From NCBI GenBank assembly GCA_963835595.1, contig CAWIGL010000002.1:124001-188000 (forward strand): 64,000 nucleotides of DNA, in the 5' to 3' direction. Each line of letters opens with the position of its first letter. Within the stretch, counting starts at the first letter, position 1. Origin of the DNA: CAWEPK01 sp963835595 (GTDB lineage Bacteria > Desulfobacterota > Syntrophorhabdia > Syntrophorhabdales > WCHB1-27). A program made the translations under genes and the position numbers. The notes beneath the pieces are model-generated. The model was not told the origin of the DNA. It saw nothing but the letters and a program-made list of their open reading frames with translations, and did not search any database. Positions 36,263-44,572 of this stretch are shown in pieces.

Positions 36263-39200
36263 CCGAGTATCTCCTCCATCCTTTTCTTCCACATTTCAAT
36301 GTCCTCTTGCGTCATGACATCTATGGCCCCGCCCTGGAACTCGCCTTCCATGCCGTCCATCCTGTCCTCGATCCAGCCCTCGACTTCGAGATAGAGCCGC
36401 CTGAGGGCGTCTTTCACGTCGGGCGCAGGGTCCCAAAGGCCGCGCTCCATCGCCTCGATGAGGCGCCTGCCCATCTCCTCCATCGCCCAGGGGTTCTGTT
36501 CCTGGAAGAACTGTCTGTTCTCTTCGTTCATGAGGAAGGTGCGCGTCACGTCGTCGAATATCGAGGCGTCAACACTCTTTGCCGTCGCCTGCCATCCGTA
36601 AAGGCGGCCTACGCGCTTGCTGATCTCGGCCGCGCCCTTGTAGCCGTGCTCCTTCATGCCTGCGATCCACCTGGGGTTGAGGATTTTCGCACGCGCCACG
36701 CGCCGCACCTCTTCGGTCAGGGTGCGCACCGACACCTTCCCCTGCTCCCGCGTGTCGCCGTAATAGTTCCTGATCTCCGTCCCCGAGACGACGCGCGCTG
36801 CGTTTATCATGCCCCCGTGCGCCCCAAAATAGCAGCAACAGCCCGTAAGGTCGTACTCGTCCGTGACGGTCTTGTTGAACGTGCAGCAGACGCTCGACAG
36901 GCTCTCTTTCAGGCGGCCGTGGGCCGGCTCGCCGAAAACCCCCTTGCCGTAGGCGTAGCCGTTCCAGTAAAGGAAGACATCGGCCAGGTCTTTCTCCGTC
37001 TTCCAGGCGGAGGCGTAGACGGCAAGCTGCGTGCCCGCCTGGTACGTGCCGGGCATACTGGCGAACATCCGGTAGGTAGCCTGCCGGAAGGCGGCGGCGT
37101 CGTCTTCAGGGCTGCCGTTGAGCCGCTCCAGGGTGTGCTTCCGCACGAAGTTCCGCTCGGGGTCCTCGGGCAGGGCCGCGACCGCCTGGACCGCCTCATC
37201 GAGCAGCTCGACCGCGCCCGAGAAGTTGTCCCGCGTGATGCCGGAGATGCGCACGGTAAGGTCGATCCTGGGCCGCTCAAGCTCTCCGAGGGGCATTACA
37301 ACAAAGCTTTTCACCTTGCCGTTGTCCTGCCAGACGGGCTTCACTCCGAGGAGGTACATCATCTGGGCCATGCCCTCCCCGCCGGCCCACATGATATCCG
37401 TGCACTGCCAGTAGAAGGCGATATTCTCCGGGTAGTCCCCCTCGTCGATAAGGTAGCGGTCGAGGGTCTTATCTGCGAGGAGCTTGCCCATCTCCCAGGC
37501 GGCCCTCGTGGGGATGGTCTGGGGATCGAGGGCATAGAAGTTCCTGCCTGTCGGGAGGATGTCCGGCCTGCCCCTCGTTATGAGGCCGGAAGGCCCCGGC
37601 GCGATGTAGGCGCCGTTGAACCCCGAAAGGAGCGCCCCCATCTCGTCGGAGGCCGATATGGAACGGTCGAGGCGCGCGATCTCTCCACCGATCTTTTCCA
37701 GAGCCTCCCGCTCGCCGGGCATGAGCGCATAGGAGGCGGCCATAGCGTCCGAAAGGCGTATGCCCTGCTCCACCCATCCCCTGCACAGGCCACGCGCGGC
37801 CGCTTCTACCGCTTCCTCCAGGTCGCCGTTCTGCGCGGGCGATACCCTGCCTATGACACCCCCGACAACGGCGCGGAGCGAGCCCGGACCCGACTCGTAC
37901 CGCATGATGGCGTAGATAAGCTCGTCGCGGTCCGTCCCTTGCGGTATCCTGCCGAATACGTGCATCCCCTTCGGTATATACGTATCTTTGAGGAGCGACA
38001 GCTTTTCGTGGATCTCCGTTATCGCCTCCTCCATCATCTCGTGGGAGAGGCGGTCCTCCGGGATGAGGTTGAGCGTTCTGACCCTGTCGATAATCATGTG
38101 GCTTATCGTGTGGGCCTTGCCGGGCTCGGCGCGGCGGTAGCGGTCGTACTCGGCGAGGAGCCTTTCTATCTCGTCTAAGTCCCCGTAGAGCTCGCCCCGC
38201 ACCATGACGGTCTGCATGTGGTCCACGAGCGTCGCGTTCGCGCGCCTCTTCGCTATCGCCCCCTCCGGGGGGTTGTCCGCGTTGTAGATATAGAGGTTCG
38301 GCATGTTGTCGATTGCTGCGTCCGGGAGGCAGCCGGAAGAGAGACCCGTCGCCTTGCCGGGCAGGAATTCGAGGTTGCCGTGGGTGCCGACGTGGACGAT
38401 TGCGTCTGCGCCGAACTCCCTCGACAGCCACTTATAGGTCGCTATGTACTGGTGGGGCGGCGGAACGGACGGGTCGTGGAGTATCTTGCAGACCTGGCCG
38501 TCGCAGCGCGCGCCCGCGCAGCCCCGCTTCGGCTGGACGCAGACGACTGCGTTGCCGAACCGGACGCCCGTAACGACGATCTTGCCGTCGTAGACCATCG
38601 CCGCCGGGACGCCGTCCTTCTCTTCACCGGGCGGATTGCCCCACGCCTCCGATATCCGGTCGCGCGTGGGATCGGGAAGCTCCCCGAACCAATCCACATA
38701 GCGGTCGTTTTCCACCAGGGCGAGGCTGCCGCCTTTCGCAACGATCTCTTCGACGGTCGTCCACCTGAATTCCGAGATCGCCTTTTTGTCCATGATCTCG
38801 TCGATCAGCGCCTTCCCGCTCGCAGGCGGCGTCACTGCGTAGCCCTCGGCAGCCAGCCGCTTCATGATATCGACGACGCTTTCAAGCGTGTCGAGGTGGG
38901 CGCCGCCGCCGACCGTCGCCTCGACGCTCGCGCACGGGTTGTTATTCAAAATGAAGGCGATTTTTTTTTCGGAGTTGGGCTTTTTGCGCAGGCCGATCCA
39001 CCTTGCGACCCTGGCCGCCAGACGCTCGATCCTGTCGCCGAGGGCCTCGTAGGACTCTTCTTCGGGCGTGGAAATACCCCTCGATGCGCCGACGACGATG
39101 GGCTCGATCACCCCCTCGAACTCGGGCATGGCGATGCTCCACGCCGTCTGGCTGCCTAGCCCTTCGGCGTCCGTGAGCCACTGCGCCCTGTCCTTGTAAT

Positions 39201-40050
39201 AAGAGATAACCGGGGCGAAGACTGGAACGCCGAGCCTTTTCAGCACCTCGACGCCCGACGGGGCGTCCGACTCCCTGATGCCCCCGCGCTCGCTCCCCAG
39301 GAAAAATGGCGACAGCTTGACGACCGCATCGACGAGGGGGGCTTGCCCCTCCATCAGGAAATGCTCCACAACCTCTGCGCCGCCCATGTTGCCCAGGTTG
39401 TTGTCCTTGAGGGAGTAATAGAAGACCGGGATAACGCCAAGCCCGCGTTCTTCGAAGCCGCGGATAATGGCGTCTTCGACTTCAAGGTTGCCGCAGGCCC
39501 AGTCGGAGCGGGAGAATAGGAGGCCCACGAAGGAGGCCGGCTCGAACGAAACGTGCGCCCGGTAGACGGTGAGGAAATCGGCCGTTTGCGCGAAGACGCC
39601 GGGGACCTCCGGGTGATAAACGGCCTGCCAGGGCAGTGGCTCAGGCGACGCAAAGGACGCATCGCTTCCGAACAACTGGCCCAGTAGGTAGGCGAGCATG
39701 TTCCGCATATTCGCCGCCCCTCCGAAGAGGATATACCTGTAGACCGCTGCCGTAATCTCCGGGTTGACGTTCGACAAGGTGGAAAACGAAGGCTCCGGCC
39801 CGACTACGACAACGGGGATGCGGTCCTTCACGTCCACGACCGCCTGCTCCAACTCCTCCCAGAAGTCGTCGCTCGTCCTGTAGAGGAGCAGCAGGTCAGC
39901 CTTGTCGATCTCGGAGGCGATCCTGGCGACCGACCCCGGCTCCCGCTTAATCTGCTTAGTGGACCAGGCGGACAAGCCGATGTCCAGGCTTTGCGCCGCC
40001 TCGCTCAAAAGGGGCATGTAGGACGACCACATGACGCTCAGGATTCTCAT
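36259..40050 (-). CDS. cobN: CobN-like cobaltochelatase large subunit
   Basis: 1263 residues, unbroken. The CobN/BchH signature blocks are present: RSDWACGNLEVEDAIIRGFE, FILNNNPCASVEATVGGGAH, DAIVHVGTHGNLEFLPGKAT, WQCTDIMWAGGEGMAQMMYL and CYFGAHGGMINAARVVSG. CobN inserts Co(II) into a corrin ring with ATPase partners; here those partners (ChlI, ChlD) follow directly. Anaerobes often make B12 with a small CbiK-type chelatase, and CobN homologues beside TonB receptors have been linked to corrinoid or metal uptake, so the substrate is open. ATG 40050 with GGAGG upstream. Confidence 0.92.
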   Translation of the reverse strand: MRILSVMWSSYMPLLSEAAQSLDIGLSAWSTKQIKREPGSVARIASEIDKADLLLLYRTSDDFWEELEQAVVDVKDRIPVVVVGPEPSFSTLSNVNPEITAAVYRYILFGGAANMRNMLAYLLGQLFGSDASFASPEPLPWQAVYHPEVPGVFAQTADFLTVYRAHVSFEPASFVGLLFSRSDWACGNLEVEDAIIRGFEERGLGVIPVFYYSLKDNNLGNMGGAEVVEHFLMEGQAPLVDAVVKLSPFFLGSERGGIRESDAPSGVEVLKRLGVPVFAPVISYYKDRAQWLTDAEGLGSQTAWSIAMPEFEGVIEPIVVGASRGISTPEEESYEALGDRIERLAARVARWIGLRKKPNSEKKIAFILNNNPCASVEATVGGGAHLDTLESVVDIMKRLAAEGYAVTPPASGKALIDEIMDKKAISEFRWTTVEEIVAKGGSLALVENDRYVDWFGELPDPTRDRISEAWGNPPGEEKDGVPAAMVYDGKIVVTGVRFGNAVVCVQPKRGCAGARCDGQVCKILHDPSVPPPHQYIATYKWLSREFGADAIVHVGTHGNLEFLPGKATGLSSGCLPDAAIDNMPNLYIYNADNPPEGAIAKRRANATLVDHMQTVMVRGELYGDLDEIERLLAEYDRYRRAEPGKAHTISHMIIDRVRTLNLIPEDRLSHEMMEEAITEIHEKLSLLKDTYIPKGMHVFGRIPQGTDRDELIYAIMRYESGPGSLRAVVGGVIGRVSPAQNGDLEEAVEAAARGLCRGWVEQGIRLSDAMAASYALMPGEREALEKIGGEIARLDRSISASDEMGALLSGFNGAYIAPGPSGLITRGRPDILPTGRNFYALDPQTIPTRAAWEMGKLLADKTLDRYLIDEGDYPENIAFYWQCTDIMWAGGEGMAQMMYLLGVKPVWQDNGKVKSFVVMPLGELERPRIDLTVRISGITRDNFSGAVELLDEAVQAVAALPEDPERNFVRKHTLERLNGSPEDDAAAFRQATYRMFASMPGTYQAGTQLAVYASAWKTEKDLADVFLYWNGYAYGKGVFGEPAHGRLKESLSSVCCTFNKTVTDEYDLTGCCCYFGAHGGMINAARVVSGTEIRNYYGDTREQGKVSVRTLTEEVRRVARAKILNPRWIAGMKEHGYKGAAEISKRVGRLYGWQATAKSVDASIFDDVTRTFLMNEENRQFFQEQNPWAMEEMGRRLIEAMERGLWDPAPDVKDALRRLYLEVEGWIEDRMDGMEGEFQGGAIDVMTQEDIEMWKKRMEEILG

Positions 40051-40073
40051 TCTATTGGGCCTCCATGTCCATT

Positions 40074-40217
40074 ACTCGCTATATCTCCTTATTTGGCGCG
40101 ACGCTGTCCTTGGGGCTAGCGTCGCCCCCTCAGCGAGCGAAGCTCGCCGAGCCTCCCCCTCATAAAAAGAAAAATACAAAACTTTCTCACTCGCTATATC
40201 TCCTTATTTGGCGCGAC
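40074..40217. repeat. 29-bp direct repeats around a structured insert (family 2, divergent copy)
   Basis: The same 29 bases occur at 40074-40102 and 40189-40217, 115 bases apart. The right copy encodes the last codons of the ABC permease; the left copy repeats them and would also end in a stop. The 86-bp insert holds GCGAGC-GAA-GCTCGC and, on the minus strand, GGGGAGGCTCG...GAGGGGG, the same core as the repeats at 9080 and 62602 with compensating changes. GCGACGCT with AGCGTCGC forms another stem at 40097-40124. Confidence 0.75.
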
Positions 40218-40936
40218 CCGTATGCGAAGAAGCCCGCCGCGTAGACGAGGAGCACGACGAGGGACGCCACGACGTGCCCGTCGATGCGGCCGGCGCGGAT
40301 AAGGACGTTCGTGTGCGTGAGGGGCATGATGTAGATGATCCACTTGATAACCATCGGCGCCCTGTCAACGGGAAAGAAGGTGCCGCTGAAGAAGGCCATC
40401 GGAAGTATAAGGAAATTCGAGTACGTCGATGTGTCCTCGTGGGACTTGGCCACCATGCCCGTTACGATGCCCATGCACGCGAAGAGGAAGCAGTTGAGCA
40501 GGAGCGTCACGATAAAAAGCGGCGTGAGATGCAGGTGCGCAGAGATGGCAAAACCGACCAGCAGGATCAGGATGGAGGCGAAAAGCCCTTTCGTCATGCC
40601 CGCCAGCACCTCGCCGATCATGATGGACGAGGGGCTGATGGGGGCCTGCACGAAGACCTGGAAGCTCTTGAAATAGAGCCTGTTCAGGGCAAGGGCGCCC
40701 GCTACCCAGGCGTAGGAGTTGGTCATCGAGCTCATCGCTACGAGGCCGGGGATCAAAAAGTCGAGGTATGTGCCCCTGCCCGTCTGGACGCTCCTTCCTA
40801 AACCCAGGCCGAAAGCCACGAGGTACATGATGGGGATGACCATAGCGGAGAAGAGATACCCCAGCTTTACGATCTTCCTTTTGAAAAGGAGCATCTCTTT
40901 CAGATATATGGGATACCATTCGGTAAGGATAGTCAT
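40187..40936 (-). CDS. ABC-2 type transporter permease
   Basis: 249-residue inner-membrane protein with the ABC-2 fold: MTILTEWYPIYLKEMLLFKR, VKLGYLFSAMVIPIMYLVAF, ILILLVGFAISAHLHLTPLF, NFLILPMAFFSGTFFPVDRA (the conserved ABC-2 block) and a last helix before GSRQIRRYSE. Partner of the ATPase encoded just upstream (ATGA overlap). ABC-2 permeases usually export; its presence between an importer and a chelatase is unusual. Its 3' end is duplicated downstream (see the 29-bp repeats). Confidence 0.9.
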   Translation of the reverse strand: MTILTEWYPIYLKEMLLFKRKIVKLGYLFSAMVIPIMYLVAFGLGLGRSVQTGRGTYLDFLIPGLVAMSSMTNSYAWVAGALALNRLYFKSFQVFVQAPISPSSIMIGEVLAGMTKGLFASILILLVGFAISAHLHLTPLFIVTLLLNCFLFACMGIVTGMVAKSHEDTSTYSNFLILPMAFFSGTFFPVDRAPMVIKWIIYIMPLTHTNVLIRAGRIDGHVVASLVVLLVYAAGFFAYGSRQIRRYSE

Positions 40937-41763
40937 TCCAGCCGCTCTCCCGTCAGCTTGATGAAGACGTCTTCCAGGTTGGACCGCCTTATCGTGACGC
41001 CGTTTTCTATGCCGCTCGCAACCTCCTGGGCCTCCGCCCTGGTCCGGCATATATGCTGAACGAGGCGGCCTTCCGCGTTGATGAACTCGACGACGTACTC
41101 TCCCACCCTGGTTCGCAAGCCGGAAGGACTGTCCAGGGCGATCAGGCTTCCCTTCGCCAGCACGCCCACCCTGTCGCAGAGGGCTTCGGCCTCCTCGATA
41201 TAGTGCGTCGTGATGACAACCGTCCGCCCCTCTATCCGCGCCCTGCGTATCAGGTCCCACATCTGCCGCCTTATCTGCGGGTCGAGGCCGATCGAAGGCT
41301 CATCGAGGAAGACGACGGCCGGCTGCGTCATGAGCGCCCTGCCAAGGAGCAGCCTCCTTTGCATCCCGCCCGAAAAATCGGAGACGAAGGAATCCCTCCT
41401 GTCGAGAAGGCCGACTGCGGCAAGCGTACGGTCTATCCTCGCCTGGAGGTCGTCGAGGCCGTGGAGCATCCCATAGATGAGCAGGTTCTCGGCTGCTGTC
41501 AGGTCCCGCTCAAGGTTGTTCTCCTGGGGCATGACGCCGATCAGCCGCTTGATGGCGGAAGGCCGCGAGGCGTCGAGGCCCTCTATCGTGCAGCCGCCCG
41601 AATCGGGTCTCGAAAGAAGGGTGAGCATCTTTATGAGCGTCGTCTTTCCCGCCCCGTTGGGGCCGAGGAGGCCAAAGACCTCCCCCGTCTCTATGGCGAG
41701 CGTAACGCCGTTCACTGCCGTAACTGCGCCGTAGGTCTTTGTCAGGTCCCTGATCTCGATCAT
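40933..41763 (-). CDS. ABC transporter ATPase (ABC-2 exporter type)
   Basis: 276 residues. Walker A GLLGPNGAGKTTLIKML, Q-loop IGVMPQENNLERDLTAAENL, signature FSGGMQRRLLLGRALM, Walker B AVVFLDEPSIGLDPQ and H-loop VVITTHYIEEAEALCDR are intact. The C-terminal extension (YVVEFINAEGRLVQHICR) is typical of DrrA/NodI-like exporters. It overlaps the FecE-type ATPase upstream and the permease downstream by 4 bp each. Confidence 0.93.
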   Translation of the reverse strand: MIEIRDLTKTYGAVTAVNGVTLAIETGEVFGLLGPNGAGKTTLIKMLTLLSRPDSGGCTIEGLDASRPSAIKRLIGVMPQENNLERDLTAAENLLIYGMLHGLDDLQARIDRTLAAVGLLDRRDSFVSDFSGGMQRRLLLGRALMTQPAVVFLDEPSIGLDPQIRRQMWDLIRRARIEGRTVVITTHYIEEAEALCDRVGVLAKGSLIALDSPSGLRTRVGEYVVEFINAEGRLVQHICRTRAEAQEVASGIENGVTIRRSNLEDVFIKLTGERLE

Positions 41764-42536
41764 GCGCCCGCCTCCGGGTAGACGATGCGGAAACCATTCC
41801 AGCTTATCACGCGCACGTCGATCCCATAGACCGCTTTCAGTGCCTCCTCGGTGATGACCGCCCGGGGCGTGCCCGCCGAGACGACCGTGCCTTCGTCCAT
41901 AAGGACCACGCGGTCCGAGAAGAGCATGGCGAGGTTGGGGTCGTGGAGCGTCATGAGCACAATGAGCCGTTTCTCACCGGCCAGACGCCTTATCTTCTTC
42001 AGGATGAGCAACTGGTGCCTGAAATCGAGGTGGGAGACCGGCTCGTCGAGGAGCAGGATGGGCGCGTCCTGCGCGAGCGCGCGAGCGATGAGGACGAGCT
42101 GTTTTTCCCCACCGCTCAGTTTGGTGCACGCCTTGTCCCTCAAGCCCTCGATCCCGGCCTCGGCAAGCGCCTCTTCCGCCCTGTCGCGGTCCAGCCGGGA
42201 AGGGGTCGCAAACGCAGCGATGCGCGAGGCCCTCCCCATGAGCACAACGTCGAAGACCGAATAGGGGAAGGCGGCCTCGTGCTCCTGCGGGACGGTGGCG
42301 AGGAGCTTCGCGCGCCCGGTATGCGTCTGCCGGAGGAGATCGGCGCCTTCGAGTGTCACTTCGCCTTTCTTCGGCTTCCAGAGGCCGCCGATGCACTTGA
42401 AAAGCGTCGTCTTCCCACAGCCGTTCGGCCCGAGGACCGTCGTGATCTCGCCGCCTGCCGCCTCAAGGCCGACGCCCCGCAGCACGTCCGCCCCGCCCTG
42501 CCCGTGGCTGAAATAAAGCCCGCTTACCGTCAGCAA
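41760..42536 (-). CDS. FecE/BtuD-type ABC ATPase
   Basis: 258-residue ATPase of the iron-siderophore/cobalamin/haem import class: LGPNGCGKTTLFKCIGGLWK (Walker A), TVPQEHEAAFPYSVFDVVLM (Q-loop), LSGGEKQLVLIARALAQ (signature), PILLLDEPVSHLDFRHQ (Walker B), LMTLHDPNLAMLF (H-loop). It energises the FecCD permease encoded 28 bp upstream. The ligand cannot be told from the ATPase; corrinoid or a metal complex fits the chelatase context. Confidence 0.93.
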   Translation of the reverse strand: MLTVSGLYFSHGQGGADVLRGVGLEAAGGEITTVLGPNGCGKTTLFKCIGGLWKPKKGEVTLEGADLLRQTHTGRAKLLATVPQEHEAAFPYSVFDVVLMGRASRIAAFATPSRLDRDRAEEALAEAGIEGLRDKACTKLSGGEKQLVLIARALAQDAPILLLDEPVSHLDFRHQLLILKKIRRLAGEKRLIVLMTLHDPNLAMLFSDRVVLMDEGTVVSAGTPRAVITEEALKAVYGIDVRVISWNGFRIVYPEAGA

Positions 42537-42564
42537 TGGCGCTCCTTTATCGCGGCCTTCCGCA

Positions 42565-43569
42565 TCAGCTCCCCCAGCTCTCCTTTCCTCCCCGCTTCAT
42601 CAGGTAAATAAAGAAAGGCGCGCCCAAGATGGCCGTTACGATGCCGACGGGGATGTCGAAGGCGGTCAGCCCCCTGGCAGCCGTGTCGGCCAGGATCATG
42701 AACGCGGCGCCCGTCGCCATCGAGAGCGGCACCAGGCTCCTGTGGTCCGGCCCCGTCGCCATGCGCACGAGGTGGGGCACGATGAGACCCACCCAGCCTA
42801 TGATGCCGCTCACCGAGACGGCCAGGCTCACGGAGAGCGACGCCGAGACCAGAAGGACTATCCTGTCCCTCTTCACGTTGATGCCGAGCGACTTCGCCTC
42901 TTCCTCCCCCATGCTGAGCACGTTTATCCTCCACCGCATGAAATATACGGGCAAAAGAGCGACGGCGCCAAGGAGCGCGACGGCAACGCCCGACCAGCCG
43001 GCCAGCGAGAAGCTGCCCATGAGCCAGTAAACGATGCTCTGCAGTTGGTGCGGATCGACCAGGAACTTCACGATGGAGACGAGGGCCGTAAAAAAGGCCG
43101 AGACGATCACCCCGGATAGGACGAGCGGCAGCCGCGATATCTCCCCTTGAGTCCGGGCCATCGAGTAAGCGAGAACGACGGCCGCGATGCCGAAGACGAA
43201 CGCCATAGCCTGTATGGGGAGATGGGGGAAGAAGCCTATGGAAAGGGCGCACCCCAGCGCCGCGCCGGCGGAGACGCCCAGGATGAACGGATCGACGAGG
43301 GGGTTGCGGAAAAGCCCCTGGAGGGTAACGCCGGAGCCGGAGAGGATAAGGCCCACGAGTCCGGCAAGGACCACCCTTGGGAGCCTGATGTCCATGATAA
43401 TGCCGCGCTCGGCCTCATCGGTCAGACCGTGGGAGAAGGGGAGATGGGCCGATAGGGCGCGGAGCACGTCCAGCGGGGTAATATCGTATGCCCCTGCAAA
43501 AAGGGCAAAGAACCCGACCACAAAGGGGGAAAGAAGCATAAGCATATGGAAGGGGCTTCGGAGCCGCAC
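42565..43569 (-). CDS. FecCD/BtuC-type ABC permease
   Basis: About 334 residues with the FecCD fold of ~10 helices: DIRLPRVVLAGLVGLILSGS, GVTLQGLFRNPLVDPFILGV, SAGAALGCALSIGFFPHLPI, IIGWVGLIVPHLVRMATGPD (the ATPase-coupling loop) and ARGLTAFDIPVGIVTAILGA. GTG 43569 starts 1 base after the binding-protein stop; ATG 43545 is an alternative. An upstream in-frame extension to 43689 lies within the preceding gene and is unlikely. Confidence 0.92.
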   Translation of the reverse strand: MRLRSPFHMLMLLSPFVVGFFALFAGAYDITPLDVLRALSAHLPFSHGLTDEAERGIIMDIRLPRVVLAGLVGLILSGSGVTLQGLFRNPLVDPFILGVSAGAALGCALSIGFFPHLPIQAMAFVFGIAAVVLAYSMARTQGEISRLPLVLSGVIVSAFFTALVSIVKFLVDPHQLQSIVYWLMGSFSLAGWSGVAVALLGAVALLPVYFMRWRINVLSMGEEEAKSLGINVKRDRIVLLVSASLSVSLAVSVSGIIGWVGLIVPHLVRMATGPDHRSLVPLSMATGAAFMILADTAARGLTAFDIPVGIVTAILGAPFFIYLMKRGGKESWGS

Positions 43570-43570
43570 G

Positions 43571-44572
43571 CTAACGCCGGGCCTTTCCTGATACACCGAA
43601 CACCTTCCCGTGAAATGCGTCAACCACTTTATCGACGTCCATATCCTTGAATCGCTCAGGGTACACTTTGGACGCCATCCACAGCGCAAAGGGCGCGAGG
43701 CGGGGCGACCACGTGGACCACTCCGGCGATTTATATACCTGTCCTTTCCTTATTGCAGGGATAAGCCTCCACTGCGGGTCGCTCGTCAGGTCGGAAGGCG
43801 CGTACCTGGCGTTGCCCCATATGATTACCGTATCGGGGTTCCACTCTATGATGCGCTCGATCGGGACCTCTGCGTTGCGCCGGTTGATGACGGCGGCCGG
43901 GTTTCGCGCCCCGATGAGCATTATCATATCGTTGGTGACCCCCACTGCACCCGAAACGTTCGTCGGCTTGTTCCCTATATAAAGCACTTTTCTTCTCCGC
44001 GCATCGGGTATGTCGCCGGCCCTTTCCCTTACCGCGCGGAAGATCCCCTCCATCTCCCCGATGGCCCGCTCCATGCGCGCCTCCCGCCCGAAAAGCCTGC
44101 CGTGGAGCCTCATCACGTCGTACAGCTCTGCAAGGCTCTCAGGATAAATGGCGATCACGCGCAGGCCCCGCTGCTCCATGAACCGGACAAGCTCGGGCTT
44201 GAAGGTCCAGGTGATAACGAGGTCCGGCTTCAGCTTGAAAAGGGCCTCCACGTTCACTTCCGTTCCTGTCCCGACGGATGGGATGGAGCGGATGTCGGGC
44301 TTCGTCTGCCTTATGATGTCGTTGTCGTAGGCCCATCTCCCAACGCCCGCAACCCGATCCCACACGCCGAGCACGGGTATAAGCTCGTAGGACATCAGGA
44401 AGACCGCGCGCTTCACGGGAAGGGCCACGGTCACGCTCCTTCCGAGCTTGTCCTTGTACGTGACGCTCCCCGGCGGGGCGCACGCGCCCCGCCCCCACAG
44501 GACAAACAGCAGCAGCGCCGCAGCGAGTGCGGCCGCCCATCTTAGAAAGTTACCGTGACCGTTCCGAACCAT
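43571..44572 (-). CDS. Periplasmic metal/corrinoid-type binding protein (BtuF/FepB class)
   Basis: 333 residues. The N-terminus has a hydrophobic export segment (WAAALAAALLLFVLWGRGAC); the Cys could be lipidated but the lipobox is poor. The cluster-A-II fold shows YKDKLGRSVTVALPVKRAVF, GVGRWAYDNDIIRQTKPDIR, NVEALFKLKPDLVITWTFKP and IERIIEWNPDTVIIWGNARY. It delivers ligand to the FecCD permease. Its start lies 31 bases inside the TonB receptor gene. Confidence 0.88.
   Translation of the reverse strand: MVRNGHGNFLRWAAALAAALLLFVLWGRGACAPPGSVTYKDKLGRSVTVALPVKRAVFLMSYELIPVLGVWDRVAGVGRWAYDNDIIRQTKPDIRSIPSVGTGTEVNVEALFKLKPDLVITWTFKPELVRFMEQRGLRVIAIYPESLAELYDVMRLHGRLFGREARMERAIGEMEGIFRAVRERAGDIPDARRRKVLYIGNKPTNVSGAVGVTNDMIMLIGARNPAAVINRRNAEVPIERIIEWNPDTVIIWGNARYAPSDLTSDPQWRLIPAIRKGQVYKSPEWSTWSPRLAPFALWMASKVYPERFKDMDVDKVVDAFHGKVFGVSGKARR

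Noticed and set aside
36307..38178. 623-codon open frame on the plus strand
   Set aside because: Antisense to cobN; an open antisense frame is expected in GC-rich coding DNA, and the translation has no family features.
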